From NCBI RefSeq assembly GCF_013394385.1, contig NZ_AP022834.1, forward strand, positions 248,001 through 312,000: a stretch of DNA of 64,000 nt, given 5' to 3'. The notes beneath the pieces were generated by a model. It saw only the letters and a program-made list of their open reading frames with translations. It ran no database searches and was not told the origin of the DNA. This document shows, piece by piece, positions 8,681-17,407 of the stretch. A program made the translations under genes and the position numbers. Numbering within the stretch: position 1 is the first letter of the stretch; every line of letters starts with the position of its first letter. This DNA is from Kocuria sp. TGY1127_2. Its GTDB lineage: Bacteria; Actinomycetota; Actinomycetes; Actinomycetales; Micrococcaceae.

Positions 8681-9606
8681 CAGATGTTCGCCTTTCCTCG
8701 GGAGATCCTCATGTGCAAAAGGGCAATTGCCAGGGTGATCAGGAAGAAGACCACAGAATTGGCCATTTGGTAGGCATAATCGCCCGTCTCGAACCCCTTG
8801 AAGATCGACATAGCCACTGATCGGGTTGCAGTTCCAGGGCCGCCATCGGTCAGACCCACGATGATGTCGTAGGAACTCAGGAAGTTCTTGAAGCCCAGAA
8901 TCACGTTGATCAGCACGTATCCGGAAATCATGGGCACGGTGATGCGGGTCAGTTGCTGCCAGGAGCTCGCGCCGTCCAATGAAGACGCTTCGTACACGTC
9001 GTCGGGAATCGTCACGAGCGCCGCGATGTAGATGAGCATCGCCTGGGGTGTGGCCTGCCAGGCCGTAACCAGCACGATCGCTATCCAGGCGAGGTGAGGA
9101 TCGGCCAGGATCGAATCCGTGAGCGGGCCGAAACCGATGCTCTCGGCGAAGGCCGGAAGCGTGGTGGAGAAGATGAACTGGAAGACGAAGGCGATGATGA
9201 TGGCCGAGACCACCATGGGAAGCACGAATACCGTCCGCAAGAGGGTACGGAACTTGATGTTGCTGGTCAGCCCGATGGCCAGGAACAGTGCGACGACGTT
9301 GACGAGGACGACCGTGGCCAGCGCGATGCCGATCGTGAACCCATAGACCCTGAGCATACTGGGATCGGAGAACAGTACCGCGTAGTTCTTGAATCCGACC
9401 ATGTGGAACCCGCCGAAGCCGACCGAATCGGTGAAGCTGTAGAAGATCCCCATCAGTGCAGGAAGGGTAATGCACAGGGAGAACAGAACCAGAGCGGGCA
9501 GCAGGAAAAGGTAGAAGACCGGTTCGATGCGGCGTCGCCTCCTGAGCGGAGCCAGCCTGCGGTTCGGGCGTTGATCGGTCCGGGTTGGTGCGGTATCGGT
9601 TGTCAT
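8680..9606 (-). CDS. ABC sugar transporter permease, MalF-like
   Basis: An inner-membrane permease of 308 residues with an arginine-rich N-terminus and six predicted transmembrane helices. The EAA loop is YEASSLDGASSWQQLTRITVPM. The start at 9606 has an AAGGA site; the open frame continues upstream only over the 3' end of the binding-protein gene. With the MalG-like partner it forms the channel of a CUT1-type carbohydrate importer. Confidence 0.92.
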   Translation of the reverse strand: MTTDTAPTRTDQRPNRRLAPLRRRRRIEPVFYLFLLPALVLFSLCITLPALMGIFYSFTDSVGFGGFHMVGFKNYAVLFSDPSMLRVYGFTIGIALATVVLVNVVALFLAIGLTSNIKFRTLLRTVFVLPMVVSAIIIAFVFQFIFSTTLPAFAESIGFGPLTDSILADPHLAWIAIVLVTAWQATPQAMLIYIAALVTIPDDVYEASSLDGASSWQQLTRITVPMISGYVLINVILGFKNFLSSYDIIVGLTDGGPGTATRSVAMSIFKGFETGDYAYQMANSVVFFLITLAIALLHMRISRGKANI

Positions 9607-9658
9607 GACTTCGTCCTTGGGTCTGGGTGCCCTCCTGTGGGGCGGGCGCCTGAGCAAA

Positions 9659-10945
9659 CTACGGCGTCTGGCGGCGTGCGAGGCGTTGCCAGTCGCCGTC
9701 GAGGGTCCTGAGAGTCTCATCCAGGTCATCGCCGGTAAATAGGCCCTGCATGTAACTCTCGAAGGGGATCGTCTTGGGTACGGCAGTGGAGACCCCTTGG
9801 TAGAAGGCCGCCCTGTCCACGTAACTCTGCATGTCCACGAGGCGCGGGTCGGTTGCAGCCGGTGCACCATCCCGCACGGAGTAGCCCAGATTCTTTTCGT
9901 TGTAGTCGTCGGCCACCTCCGGGGTTATGAGGTATCGAAGAAGCTTCCGGGCGGCCTCGGGATTCTTGGCCTTTTCCGGAATCCAGAGGGCAAGGTCGAG
10001 GTTGATTCTGACCTTGAGGTCTTCCGCGTTCTCTGTCATCGGCAGGGGAAATACGCCGAGATTGGCCTCGGGGTTCAGCTTCAGAATGTCTGGCAGCGCC
10101 CAGGGGCCTTGGAAGTACATCGCGGCCTTGCCGCGGGCGAAGGCGACATTTCCGTCTCCGTATTTGAGCCCGTCGGCGTTCTTGTTCGCGTATTTGCTCG
10201 TGATGGTCAGGGCCTTTTTCAGTGGCTCGCGGAAAACCTGGCTGAAAGAGAACTCCGATTCCGGGGTCACCTGGTCGCCCTGATTGCGGAGCCTTTCGAA
10301 GAAGTGCGCGACGTCGATTGAGCCGCCGATACTGTAATCGACGATGCCTTGGGCGATGGTCCAGGCCGCGGCAGAGGTCAAGCAGATGGGGGTCTCGCCG
10401 GCTTCTTGGAGAGTGTCACAGACGTCGAGGAACTCGGAGTGGGTCCTAGGAATGTCCAGGCCGTGTTTGTCGAAGATCTCCTTGTTGTAGAGAGTCGCGG
10501 CCGAGGTTACGGAGTACGGGATGGCGCTGGTACGACCCGGATACGTGGGGTACTGGTCGACCAGGTCCTGGAAGCGTGGGGCGATCCTGGCTTCGCTGGC
10601 TATGTCCGACAGGTCCGACAGCTCGCCACGTTCCTGGAATCGGGCCATCTCGTAGTTGTAGTTCAACAGGCCGAGGTCCGGGGGAGCGGCCCGGGCGAAT
10701 CCCGAGGAGAGATTCGAGGCCGTATCGTGTACAGCCTTGAGGGCGCCGTCCTGACTATCGTTGAAGCGGGCCACAAGTTTCCTGAAATACGGGATTGCTT
10801 CGGGTTTCGACTGGTAGAGCCTTACCTCGGCGGCGCGAGTCGTCCAACCGCATCCTGAGAGACCGAGGCCGAGAGCTCCTAGGGATGCGCCCAACAGGGC
10901 TCGCCGACTCAGCGTGTGCGCACTCGTGGTTTCCTCGCCGTTCAC
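9659..10945 (-). CDS. Sugar-binding lipoprotein of ABC transporter
   Basis: An extracellular solute-binding protein of about 428 residues, of the CUT1 family. The N-terminus has a twin-arginine-like LSRRALLGAS, a hydrophobic stretch and the lipobox LSGC, so it should be lipid-anchored after cleavage. GTG at 10945 is preferred because GGAGG lies 5 bases upstream; an ATG 27 bases earlier lacks this. It is the first gene of the minus-strand operon and is divergent from the ROK regulator. It captures an oligosaccharide, probably an alpha-glucoside given the downstream glucosidase. Confidence 0.9.
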   Translation of the reverse strand: MNGEETTSAHTLSRRALLGASLGALGLGLSGCGWTTRAAEVRLYQSKPEAIPYFRKLVARFNDSQDGALKAVHDTASNLSSGFARAAPPDLGLLNYNYEMARFQERGELSDLSDIASEARIAPRFQDLVDQYPTYPGRTSAIPYSVTSAATLYNKEIFDKHGLDIPRTHSEFLDVCDTLQEAGETPICLTSAAAWTIAQGIVDYSIGGSIDVAHFFERLRNQGDQVTPESEFSFSQVFREPLKKALTITSKYANKNADGLKYGDGNVAFARGKAAMYFQGPWALPDILKLNPEANLGVFPLPMTENAEDLKVRINLDLALWIPEKAKNPEAARKLLRYLITPEVADDYNEKNLGYSVRDGAPAATDPRLVDMQSYVDRAAFYQGVSTAVPKTIPFESYMQGLFTGDDLDETLRTLDGDWQRLARRQTP

Positions 10946-10983
10946 ATGGGCCTCCAGTGTTCTGAAACACATTTACTCGTGGG

Positions 10984-11004
10984 ACTAAATATAGACACTA
11001 AATA
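10984..11004. promoter_or_regulatory. Direct repeat in the ROK/binding-protein intergenic region
   Basis: ACTAAATA occurs at 10984-10991 and 10997-11004, 13 bp apart, in an otherwise GC-rich region between divergent genes. The right copy continues into CTAAATAAA, whose complement TTTATTTAG also stands at the MsmK promoter (13587-13595). AT-rich half-sites of this kind are typical of ROK (NagC/Mlc/XylR) operators. Confidence 0.45.
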
Positions 11005-11085
11005 AAGGGGAGGCAATAATCTGGAATAAATCAGACCCACAAAGGCAAAGTCTCACGCGGGGGTCCGAAGGAAGGAGGTCGGGTG

Positions 11086-12297
11086 ATGAATCAGCGACCA
11101 ATCAGGGCGGGCTCATCCCAGGTGGTGCGGTCGATGAACGCGGGAACAGTGCTGTCCACGATGTGGGAAGGCGAACCCGTGACCGCCAGCGACCTGATGC
11201 AGAGCATCGGCCTGACTCGGGCTACCGTGTTGGCGCTGTGCAAGGACCTGGTCGCGGAGGGGTGGCTTCTGGAAGTCGAGAACTCCAGGGACGCAGGCGC
11301 GTACAAGAAGGGGCGCCCGTCCCTGAGATACGTCTTCAACGCCCGGAAGAAGATTGTGGTGGGAGTCGATGCTGGGCAGCATCGTCTCAAAGCGGCCGTG
11401 GCCGACCTGGCGGGAACGGCCCTGGGGACGGCGCAGATCTCGATGGGGCACGGATGGGGCACCCCTGAACAGCGTCGGTGCGCCATCGTCAGGACCGTCG
11501 ACCAGGCCCTCGACGACGCCGGCCTCTCGCCCTCCGACGTGGATTCCGTAGTCTTCGGCGTCCCCGCACCGGTGGACCTCGACGGACTCTCTCCCGAAGG
11601 GCCGAACGAGTATTGGCGCACGATGAATCCTGGACTCAATCGACTGATGGATGACAGGGGATGGCTCGCCAGCGTCGAAAACGACGCCAACTTGGCGGCA
11701 TTCAATGAGCTGCACCGTGATCCGGGGCTGCGAGATTCCTCTTTCGCAGCTCTGTTGGTCGGGCAGAGGTACGGCGCAGGGATCGTGCTGAACTCCCAAC
11801 TCCTGCGGCAGCGGCGCGGCAATGCGGGCGAGCTGGAGATTCTGCACCTGGTGGACGGCGTCGGGACGCCGGACGGTGCTGGGCACAGTGCACAGACCCT
11901 TGCCGTGAAGGCCATCCAGCGAGCGGCGGCCGGGACCGGCCTGACCACGAGTCTGTCGATGTGGTCGGAGGAAAGCGTTCGCGCCGAGCACGTATTCGCC
12001 ATGGCGGATCAGGGTGACGATGTCGCTCGAGGGATCGTCGAGAAGGTGGCGGACCAGATCGCTCGTGTGTGCGCTCTGCTCGCGGGCCCCCTCGGGCTGG
12101 ACGGGGTGGTGATTTCCGGTGGCATGGCCCCGGCGCTGAGCGGCCTGACGGCGTCCATTCAGCGGTCGGTACAACGGTACCTGTATGCACCGTGGCTCAC
12201 GGTCTCGGCTTCGGCCTCCGGGGCCGACGCCGTGCGCGACGGCGCCGTCTTTGCAGCCATCGAGGGTGTACAGGAGCGGGCGCTCAGGGGACTCTGA
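11086..12297 (+). CDS. ROK-family transcriptional regulator
   Basis: A sugar-responsive regulator of about 403 residues. The N-terminal winged helix-turn-helix spans about residues 15-75 (TASDLMQSIGLTRATVLALCKDLVAEGWL). The ROK/ASKHA sugar-kinase-like domain follows (VVGVDAGQHRLKAAVADL, then VENDANLAA and LDGVVISGGMAPAL). ATG at 11086 lies 7 bases from GGAGG; a GTG at 11083 is also possible. It is divergent from the transporter operon and most likely represses it and the separately transcribed MsmK gene. Confidence 0.9.
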   Translation: MNQRPIRAGSSQVVRSMNAGTVLSTMWEGEPVTASDLMQSIGLTRATVLALCKDLVAEGWLLEVENSRDAGAYKKGRPSLRYVFNARKKIVVGVDAGQHRLKAAVADLAGTALGTAQISMGHGWGTPEQRRCAIVRTVDQALDDAGLSPSDVDSVVFGVPAPVDLDGLSPEGPNEYWRTMNPGLNRLMDDRGWLASVENDANLAAFNELHRDPGLRDSSFAALLVGQRYGAGIVLNSQLLRQRRGNAGELEILHLVDGVGTPDGAGHSAQTLAVKAIQRAAAGTGLTTSLSMWSEESVRAEHVFAMADQGDDVARGIVEKVADQIARVCALLAGPLGLDGVVISGGMAPALSGLTASIQRSVQRYLYAPWLTVSASASGADAVRDGAVFAAIEGVQERALRGL

Positions 12298-12303
12298 CCT
12301 GTG

Positions 12304-12324
12304 GTCTGCGGCGGGCCCGCGGAC
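12304..12324. terminator. Terminator hairpin between ROK and MsmK genes
   Basis: GTCTGCGG/CCGCGGAC forms an 8-bp stem with one G-T pair and a 5-nt loop, between convergent genes and followed by ACTTATAG. Confidence 0.6.
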
Positions 12325-12366
12325 TTATAGGACCGGTTCGGGCGAGATCGTGTCAGGCCAAGCCGC

Positions 12367-13548
12367 TCAAGCGGCGGTGGATCCCGTGTCGGTCGCGACC
12401 CGAGCATCCTTTTCATTGCCCGCGTCGGTCGCGACATCATCGGGGGCGAGGTTGTGACCAGTCTCGGCGTCGAAGAAATGCCCGTGACCGGTTGGGGCCA
12501 GCCAGACGCGGTCGAAGCGTTTGAGTGGGCTGCGTCCGGAGGTCCTGACGATGATGTGGGCCGGCCGTTCTGTGTTCGGTGAAACAATGGTGACAGGGGA
12601 ACGGCGCGGGAGCGAGACGTGGACGTAGGCGTCGGCGCCTAGCTCCTCCACGAGTTCCACGTGGGCCTCGAAGCCCCGGGACTGTTCGACGACCTCGAGG
12701 TCCTCGGGTCTGATCCCCAAGTGAACAGTTGGGTTCGAGGTGCGTGCGCGCATGTCGTCGGGGAATTCGACGGTTGCGTTCTCGAGCCGTACGCCGCAGG
12801 GCTCGACGGTCCCCGAAAGAACGTTCATGGACGGCGAACCGATAAACCCGGCCACGAACTCATTGGCGGGATGGTCGTAGAGGTTGGCGGGAGTGTCGAC
12901 CTGCTGGAGCTGGCCGTCCTTCAGAACGGCGACGCGGTCTCCCATGGTCATTGCCTCGGTCTGGTCGTGCGTTACATAGACTGTGGTGACCCCTAGGTGA
13001 TCGGTTAGCTCCGAAATTTGGCTGCGCGTCTGGACGCGGAGTTTCGCGTCGAGGTTGGACAGTGGTTCGTCCATCAGGAAAATCTCGGGCGATCTGACGA
13101 TCGCTCGACCCATGGCTACGCGCTGGCGTTGGCCGCCGGACAGCGCCTTGGGTTTGCGGTCCAGGTAGTCGGTGAGGTTGAGCAGGCGGGCTGCTTCCTT
13201 GATCCGCCGGTCTCGCTTGTCCTTAGGGCATTTTGCGATCTTGAGCGGGAATCCGATGTTTTCGCGGACAGTCAAGTGCGGGTAGAGCGCGTAGTTCTGG
13301 AAGACCATGGCAATGTCCCGGTCCTTCGGGTGTAGTGCGGTGGCGTCCCGGTCGCCGATCCAAATGCGGCCGTCGGTAACCTCCTCCAGGCCCGCCAGCA
13401 TCCTCAGGACCGTGGACTTCCCGCATCCGGACGGACCGACGAGGACCAAGAACTCGCCGTCGCGGATCTCGAGGTCCAGGTGTGAGACTGAATCCCTGAT
13501 CGCGCCCGGATACCTGCATGTGACATTTGCGAAGCTGACACTCGCCAT
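12367..13548 (-). CDS. msmK: MsmK/UgpC-type ABC transporter ATPase
   Basis: The ATP-hydrolysing subunit of CUT1 sugar importers, 393 residues, at the cytoplasmic membrane face. The Walker A motif GPSGCGKST lies at residues 38-46, the signature LSGGQRQR near 137, the Walker B IFLMDEPLSNLD follows, and a C-terminal regulatory TOBE/OB region occupies about 240-390. Start ATG at 13548 with AGGAG. It is transcribed apart from its permeases. One such ATPase often serves several importers in actinobacteria, but the similar AT-rich promoter element points to co-control with the adjacent alpha-glucoside operon. Confidence 0.92.
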   Translation of the reverse strand: MASVSFANVTCRYPGAIRDSVSHLDLEIRDGEFLVLVGPSGCGKSTVLRMLAGLEEVTDGRIWIGDRDATALHPKDRDIAMVFQNYALYPHLTVRENIGFPLKIAKCPKDKRDRRIKEAARLLNLTDYLDRKPKALSGGQRQRVAMGRAIVRSPEIFLMDEPLSNLDAKLRVQTRSQISELTDHLGVTTVYVTHDQTEAMTMGDRVAVLKDGQLQQVDTPANLYDHPANEFVAGFIGSPSMNVLSGTVEPCGVRLENATVEFPDDMRARTSNPTVHLGIRPEDLEVVEQSRGFEAHVELVEELGADAYVHVSLPRRSPVTIVSPNTERPAHIIVRTSGRSPLKRFDRVWLAPTGHGHFFDAETGHNLAPDDVATDAGNEKDARVATDTGSTAA

Positions 13549-13586
13549 CAGAACTCCTGACGTGGGGCGCCTCGCCCCGATGAGAA

Positions 13587-13607
13587 TTTATTTAGGCCAA
13601 ATATAAA
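13587..13607. promoter_or_regulatory. Candidate ROK operator at the MsmK promoter
   Basis: An AT-rich imperfect inverted repeat: TTTATTTAG at 13587-13595, then GCC, then AAATATAAA at 13599-13607. TTTATTTAG also occurs, inverted, upstream of the binding-protein gene. Both regions additionally contain GACCCACA or its complement (13611-13618 and around 11033-11042). Confidence 0.45.
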
Positions 13608-13747
13608 CTCTGTGGGTCGATTTGTATAGCCCACGTCACACTCGGCGTGGGGTGTGTTCAGAGAAGTAGTGTCTTCGCGTCCGAAGTCTCGGTGCAATGG
13701 TCGGAAGTGGGACCGGCGGCACAACAGATTGAGGTTGCACTTCGTCC

Positions 13748-14719
13748 TCAGCCGATGAGGCCCTCGAACACGGCCTCGGCGGTTCCGGCGATGGCGGCCT
13801 TCTGGCCGACGGTGTCATCCGTACGGTGTGACTTGGTGAAGACCGACATGATGACCGGCGCCCCCTGCTGTGGCCAGATGACGGCGACGTCGTTGGACTC
13901 GCCGTGGGTGCCCGACCCCGTCTTGTCGCCGGTGAGTGTTCCCTCCGGGAGGCCCGCACGGATCTGTTCGGCGCCGGTTGTCGATTCTTTCATCCACCCG
14001 ACGAGTTTGTCCCGCCCGGAGGCAGTCAGTGCGTCGCCGAGGGTCAGTCGGTTCAAGGTCTCGGAGAACGCGGCAGGAGTCGTCGTGTCGAGGACACCGG
14101 AGGCCTCGTTGAGGTCGGGCTCGATCCGGTCGAGTCTGGTCGTGACATCGCCCGTGGACCGGACGAAAGCGGTCACGGCCTCGGGGCCGCCGCACTGCTC
14201 CATCAGTAGGTTCGACGCCGTGTTGTCGCTGACCGTCAGAGCGGCCGCACAGAGTTCCTCGACGGTCATTCCGTCCTCCAGATGTTGGCTGGTCACCGGC
14301 GCGTAGGCCAAGATGTCCTCCCGAGTGATGCTGACTCGCCGCTCGAGCAACGTCGGATCCTGGGAAGCGCGGTTCAGTACCGTGGCTGCCACGAGAACCT
14401 TGCTCACCGAGCAGAAGAGAAACCGCTGTTGGTCCCGGTAGCCGAAGCAGGCGCCGGTCGACGTATCGAATGCATAGACGCCGATCTCCCCGTCGAGTTC
14501 GTGCTCGAGCTCACGGATCTTGGATGCCATGTCGGGCCGTTGCCTGCTGTCCGGCGCTTCTCCCTTGCCCGGCGCCGAGGCGCCGGCGGCGGTCGCGATC
14601 AGCGCCGCAGGGACCGCGGCGGCGGCGCCCGCCAGTACGGTTCGACGACTCACGCCGCTCGAGACGGCCTTTCGGCCGATGGATCGGGTGGACTGTTCCT
14701 GGGGAAGAGAGAACGACAT
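13748..14719 (-). CDS. Class A beta-lactamase, Tat-exported
   Basis: A serine beta-lactamase of 323 residues. All class A motifs are present: S104-V-S-K107 with the acylating serine, S164-D-N166, E200-x-x-L-N204 for deacylation and K266-T-G268. The N-terminus has SRRTVLAGAAAAV, a twin-arginine signal. ATG at 14719 follows AAAGG; an in-frame TTG lies two codons upstream. It has a single-gene context next to an MmyB-like regulator that faces away toward an MFS gene, so the two may be unrelated. It should hydrolyse penicillins or cephalosporins; the spectrum is not predictable from motifs. Confidence 0.93.
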   Translation of the reverse strand: MSFSLPQEQSTRSIGRKAVSSGVSRRTVLAGAAAAVPAALIATAAGASAPGKGEAPDSRQRPDMASKIRELEHELDGEIGVYAFDTSTGACFGYRDQQRFLFCSVSKVLVAATVLNRASQDPTLLERRVSITREDILAYAPVTSQHLEDGMTVEELCAAALTVSDNTASNLLMEQCGGPEAVTAFVRSTGDVTTRLDRIEPDLNEASGVLDTTTPAAFSETLNRLTLGDALTASGRDKLVGWMKESTTGAEQIRAGLPEGTLTGDKTGSGTHGESNDVAVIWPQQGAPVIMSVFTKSHRTDDTVGQKAAIAGTAEAVFEGLIG

Positions 14720-14834
14720 GGTCAACCTTTCTTGGATATTTCATGAGGCTTGAGGTTTTTCGGGGTCTGTGCTGCACACGTGCATATCGTTCAGATTTAC
14801 CAGGAGGGTGGCCCATCCGCCAGGCCTGGCAGTC

Positions 14835-15758
14835 TCACCCGACCGAGCGCAGGGGCAACCGACGCACGACGTCCTCGTCGGGTCCGGGTGGCACGCGGTG
14901 CCCCTGAGCCCGTTCGATCTGACCCGTGTGGATCAACTCCTGCAGGTGTTCCAGACGGGCGGCAGTCGTCGAGTCCTCGGGCTGGTGGATCGAGAGGGCG
15001 AGCCTGCGGTCCTCCTGCACCACGAGCGTCAGATTGCTCAGGCGCAAGGTTCCCACCCAGGGATTGTCCACGGTCTTGATGTGATTGGCCTCGCGGACCA
15101 CGTCACCGGAATCCCAGAGCCTGCGGAATTCCTCGTGGGTCCGGAGCCTGTTCAGATGCTCGGACCAATCCGGGTGCTCGGGTGACTCGCCGAATGACGC
15201 GCGCAGTTTGGCCACGAAAATCCGAAGTTGTTCAGGATCATTTCGGAACGCGTTCTGCCATGCTCGGTTCTCCAGGAGCTGATGGACGCAGGATCGATCC
15301 GCCGCCTCGTCGGCGTCGTCGATCAGAAAGCGGAAGGCGGGATTGTAGACGCGCCACCGATAGAGTTCATCGTGAACCATGGCCGGGTACGGCATTGCTT
15401 TGTTCAGCATTGCGCGGAGCCTGTCGTCGATGATGCTTGTGCCCGGGCGCTGGGCCTGCGCCGGGTAGCCGCCCAGCCTGAATAAGTGCGCGCGCTCCTC
15501 GGGTTCGAGCAACAGTGCGTCCGCGATAGCGGTCAGGACATCCACGGACGCATGGACTTCGCGTCCCTGCTCGAGCCACGTGTACCAGGTGGTGCCGACG
15601 TGGGCCAGAACCGCCACCTCCTCACGACGCAGTCCCGGCACACGCCGTCGCGGCCCGCACGGCAGGCCCACGTCCCGAGGCGTCAGCCGATCTCGACGAC
15701 TGCGCAGGAATGCGCCCAACTCGTGGTTGCTCAGCTCCCCGGGGTTCGTCCTTGTCAT
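14835..15758 (-). CDS. XRE-type regulator with MmyB-like ligand domain
   Basis: A transcription factor of 307 residues. The N-terminal helix-turn-helix covers about residues 10-75 (LGAFLRSRRDRLTP...VPGLRREEVAVLAHVGTTWYTWLEQG). The C-terminal MmyB-like PAS-fold domain contains the typical DPRxG-like wording in modified form (HPDWSEHLNRLRTHEEFRRLWDSGDV). It is divergent from the MFS transporter at 15871, with a perfect 19-bp palindrome between them. Regulators of this class normally control the adjacent gene; repression of the exporter until a ligand binds is the likely mode. Confidence 0.9.
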   Translation of the reverse strand: MTRTNPGELSNHELGAFLRSRRDRLTPRDVGLPCGPRRRVPGLRREEVAVLAHVGTTWYTWLEQGREVHASVDVLTAIADALLLEPEERAHLFRLGGYPAQAQRPGTSIIDDRLRAMLNKAMPYPAMVHDELYRWRVYNPAFRFLIDDADEAADRSCVHQLLENRAWQNAFRNDPEQLRIFVAKLRASFGESPEHPDWSEHLNRLRTHEEFRRLWDSGDVVREANHIKTVDNPWVGTLRLSNLTLVVQEDRRLALSIHQPEDSTTAARLEHLQELIHTGQIERAQGHRVPPGPDEDVVRRLPLRSVG

Positions 15759-15803
15759 GAGAACATTCTTGCAAGCCCGTGAACCAGGAAGAAACCCCTC
15801 ATC

Positions 15804-15822
15804 CTGGTAGTGGCACTACCAG
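15804..15822. promoter_or_regulatory. 19-bp palindromic operator between MmyB-like regulator and MFS gene
   Basis: CTGGTAGTG (15804-15812), one central G, and CACTACCAG (15814-15822). The 9-bp arms are perfect and lie about 45 bp from each divergent start. It is the strongest candidate binding site of the adjacent MmyB-like protein. Confidence 0.65.
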
Positions 15823-15870
15823 CATCGCCCGGCACTGCCATTTCCTCCTTGCCCGCCGCACGGTAGAGGC

Positions 15871-17400
15871 ATGAACAAACCAATCCTCTGGCCGCTGCAC
15901 CTGGCGGCCCTTCTTTCCACTTTCGTCTTTTCCTTGGGCTCGATCGCCGCTCCCCAGATGAAGGAATCGCTCGGCGCCGATGACGGTCAGAGCGCGCTCA
16001 TGGTCGGCATCTTCGCCGCCGCGTTCGCCTCCGGGATCATTTACTGCGGCCGGTTGGGGGACAAATTCGGCCGGCGTCGCCTGTTCATCATTGGCATGCT
16101 GGGACTCGCCGTGTGCTCCGTCGCCGTGGCCTGCGCATGGAATCCCGGTTCTGCCATCACGGCACGGGTGGCGCAAGGATTTGCCGCTGCCGGGATGATG
16201 CCGCAAATCCTCTCGATCATCCAGGCCACCGTCTCCGGAGCGGCTCGGACTCGGGCGGTCGGGATGTACACCGCCGCTGCCGGGGTGGGCACCGTGGCCG
16301 GTCAGGTCATCGGCGGGTTCCTGGTATCCGCGGGTGGGCCTGAGCTCGGGTGGCGGTTGGCATTCGCCGTGTTCGCCGTACTCTGTGTTCTCGCCGGACT
16401 GAACGCATTCCGTTTGCCCTTCGACGGCGGAAATCCGCGACTGAGGACCGACCCGGCCGGGGCCATTCTGTTACTGACCACACTCGGCGGCTTGATCGTC
16501 GCACTCTCATTGGGTCCGAAGGCGGGGTGGTCCACCTGGTGCGTGGCCTTGATGGTCCTTGCGTTCGTGGCACTTATCGGGCTGATTGTGCAGCAGAGAG
16601 CGGCCGCCCGCGGTGGAGGACATCCTCTGTTGCCTCCGGAGGTGCTTCGTGCTCGGCCCCTCGTGATCGGCGGGGGCATGGCGATGGTGTTCTTCGGCGG
16701 GTACGGGGCATGGACGTTCAATTACGCGGTACTCACCCAATCCGGTCGGGGCGATCCCGCCTGGATGTCCGGGACGGTGCTCGTTCCGTTCTGCCTGGCC
16801 TTCCTCATGGCTTCGTTGCAGTATCACCGCATCACCGCCCGGCTGGGTGGGCCTGGCACCATGCTGCTCGGCGCGGCTCTCCAGGGGATCGGTCTGATCG
16901 GCGTGGGGTTGGTGTCCCTGGTCTCCGACACCGCCTGGGAATGGTGGTTCCAGGTTCCTGCCGTCGTCCTGGGAGTCGGTCAGGCCCTGCAATTCGGTCC
17001 CTTGGTATCCACTGTGATGGCGGAAGTCCCGGAGCGCGTCGGCGGACTGACGGGCGGATTGATTTCAACGATGCAACAGACAGGGATCGCGGCCGGTGTC
17101 GCCACGATCGGCGCGGCCTACGCATGGTTTCAGTCTCTGTTCACGTCCACCCAGGCCTTCGGCATCGTCTCCATCGTCCAGCTGGTGCTGGTGGCGGGGT
17201 TCGCAGCGGGAGCCGTCGTGCTTCGGCGCGCGAACAGGAAAGCTGTGTCCGAGGCTCCGGCGTCGGAAAGGGATGCTCCCAGGGTCGACTCAGGGAGGGT
17301 GGTACGCCCGGACACCGCATCTCCGTCAGGCTCTGCGTCACGGAGCGAGGACGTCGCAGTATCGCTGACACAGACCGGTCAATGCCCTCGCTGCCCGTGA
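15871..17400 (+). CDS. MFS transporter, DHA2-like drug/metabolite exporter
   Basis: An integral membrane secondary transporter of 509 residues with about 14 predicted helices and the loop 2-3 signature GRLGDKFGRRRLF. A hydrophilic C-terminal tail of about 60 residues (Ser/Arg/Asp-rich) follows the last helix. The gene is divergent from the MmyB-like regulator and should be under its control. It ends 7 bp from the convergent acetate kinase gene with no room for a separate terminator. The substrate is unknown; proton-coupled efflux is typical of the family. Confidence 0.88.
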   Translation: MNKPILWPLHLAALLSTFVFSLGSIAAPQMKESLGADDGQSALMVGIFAAAFASGIIYCGRLGDKFGRRRLFIIGMLGLAVCSVAVACAWNPGSAITARVAQGFAAAGMMPQILSIIQATVSGAARTRAVGMYTAAAGVGTVAGQVIGGFLVSAGGPELGWRLAFAVFAVLCVLAGLNAFRLPFDGGNPRLRTDPAGAILLLTTLGGLIVALSLGPKAGWSTWCVALMVLAFVALIGLIVQQRAAARGGGHPLLPPEVLRARPLVIGGGMAMVFFGGYGAWTFNYAVLTQSGRGDPAWMSGTVLVPFCLAFLMASLQYHRITARLGGPGTMLLGAALQGIGLIGVGLVSLVSDTAWEWWFQVPAVVLGVGQALQFGPLVSTVMAEVPERVGGLTGGLISTMQQTGIAAGVATIGAAYAWFQSLFTSTQAFGIVSIVQLVLVAGFAAGAVVLRRANRKAVSEAPASERDAPRVDSGRVVRPDTASPSGSASRSEDVAVSLTQTGQCPRCP

Positions 17401-17407
17401 ACAGGGG

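Noticed and set aside
8680-9475. Upstream extension of the MalG-like permease frame
   Set aside because: It overlaps the MalF-like gene in another frame; the TGATG junction fixes the true start at 8680.
11113-12174. 353-codon and 303-codon minus-strand frames
   Set aside because: Both are antisense shadows of the ROK regulator.
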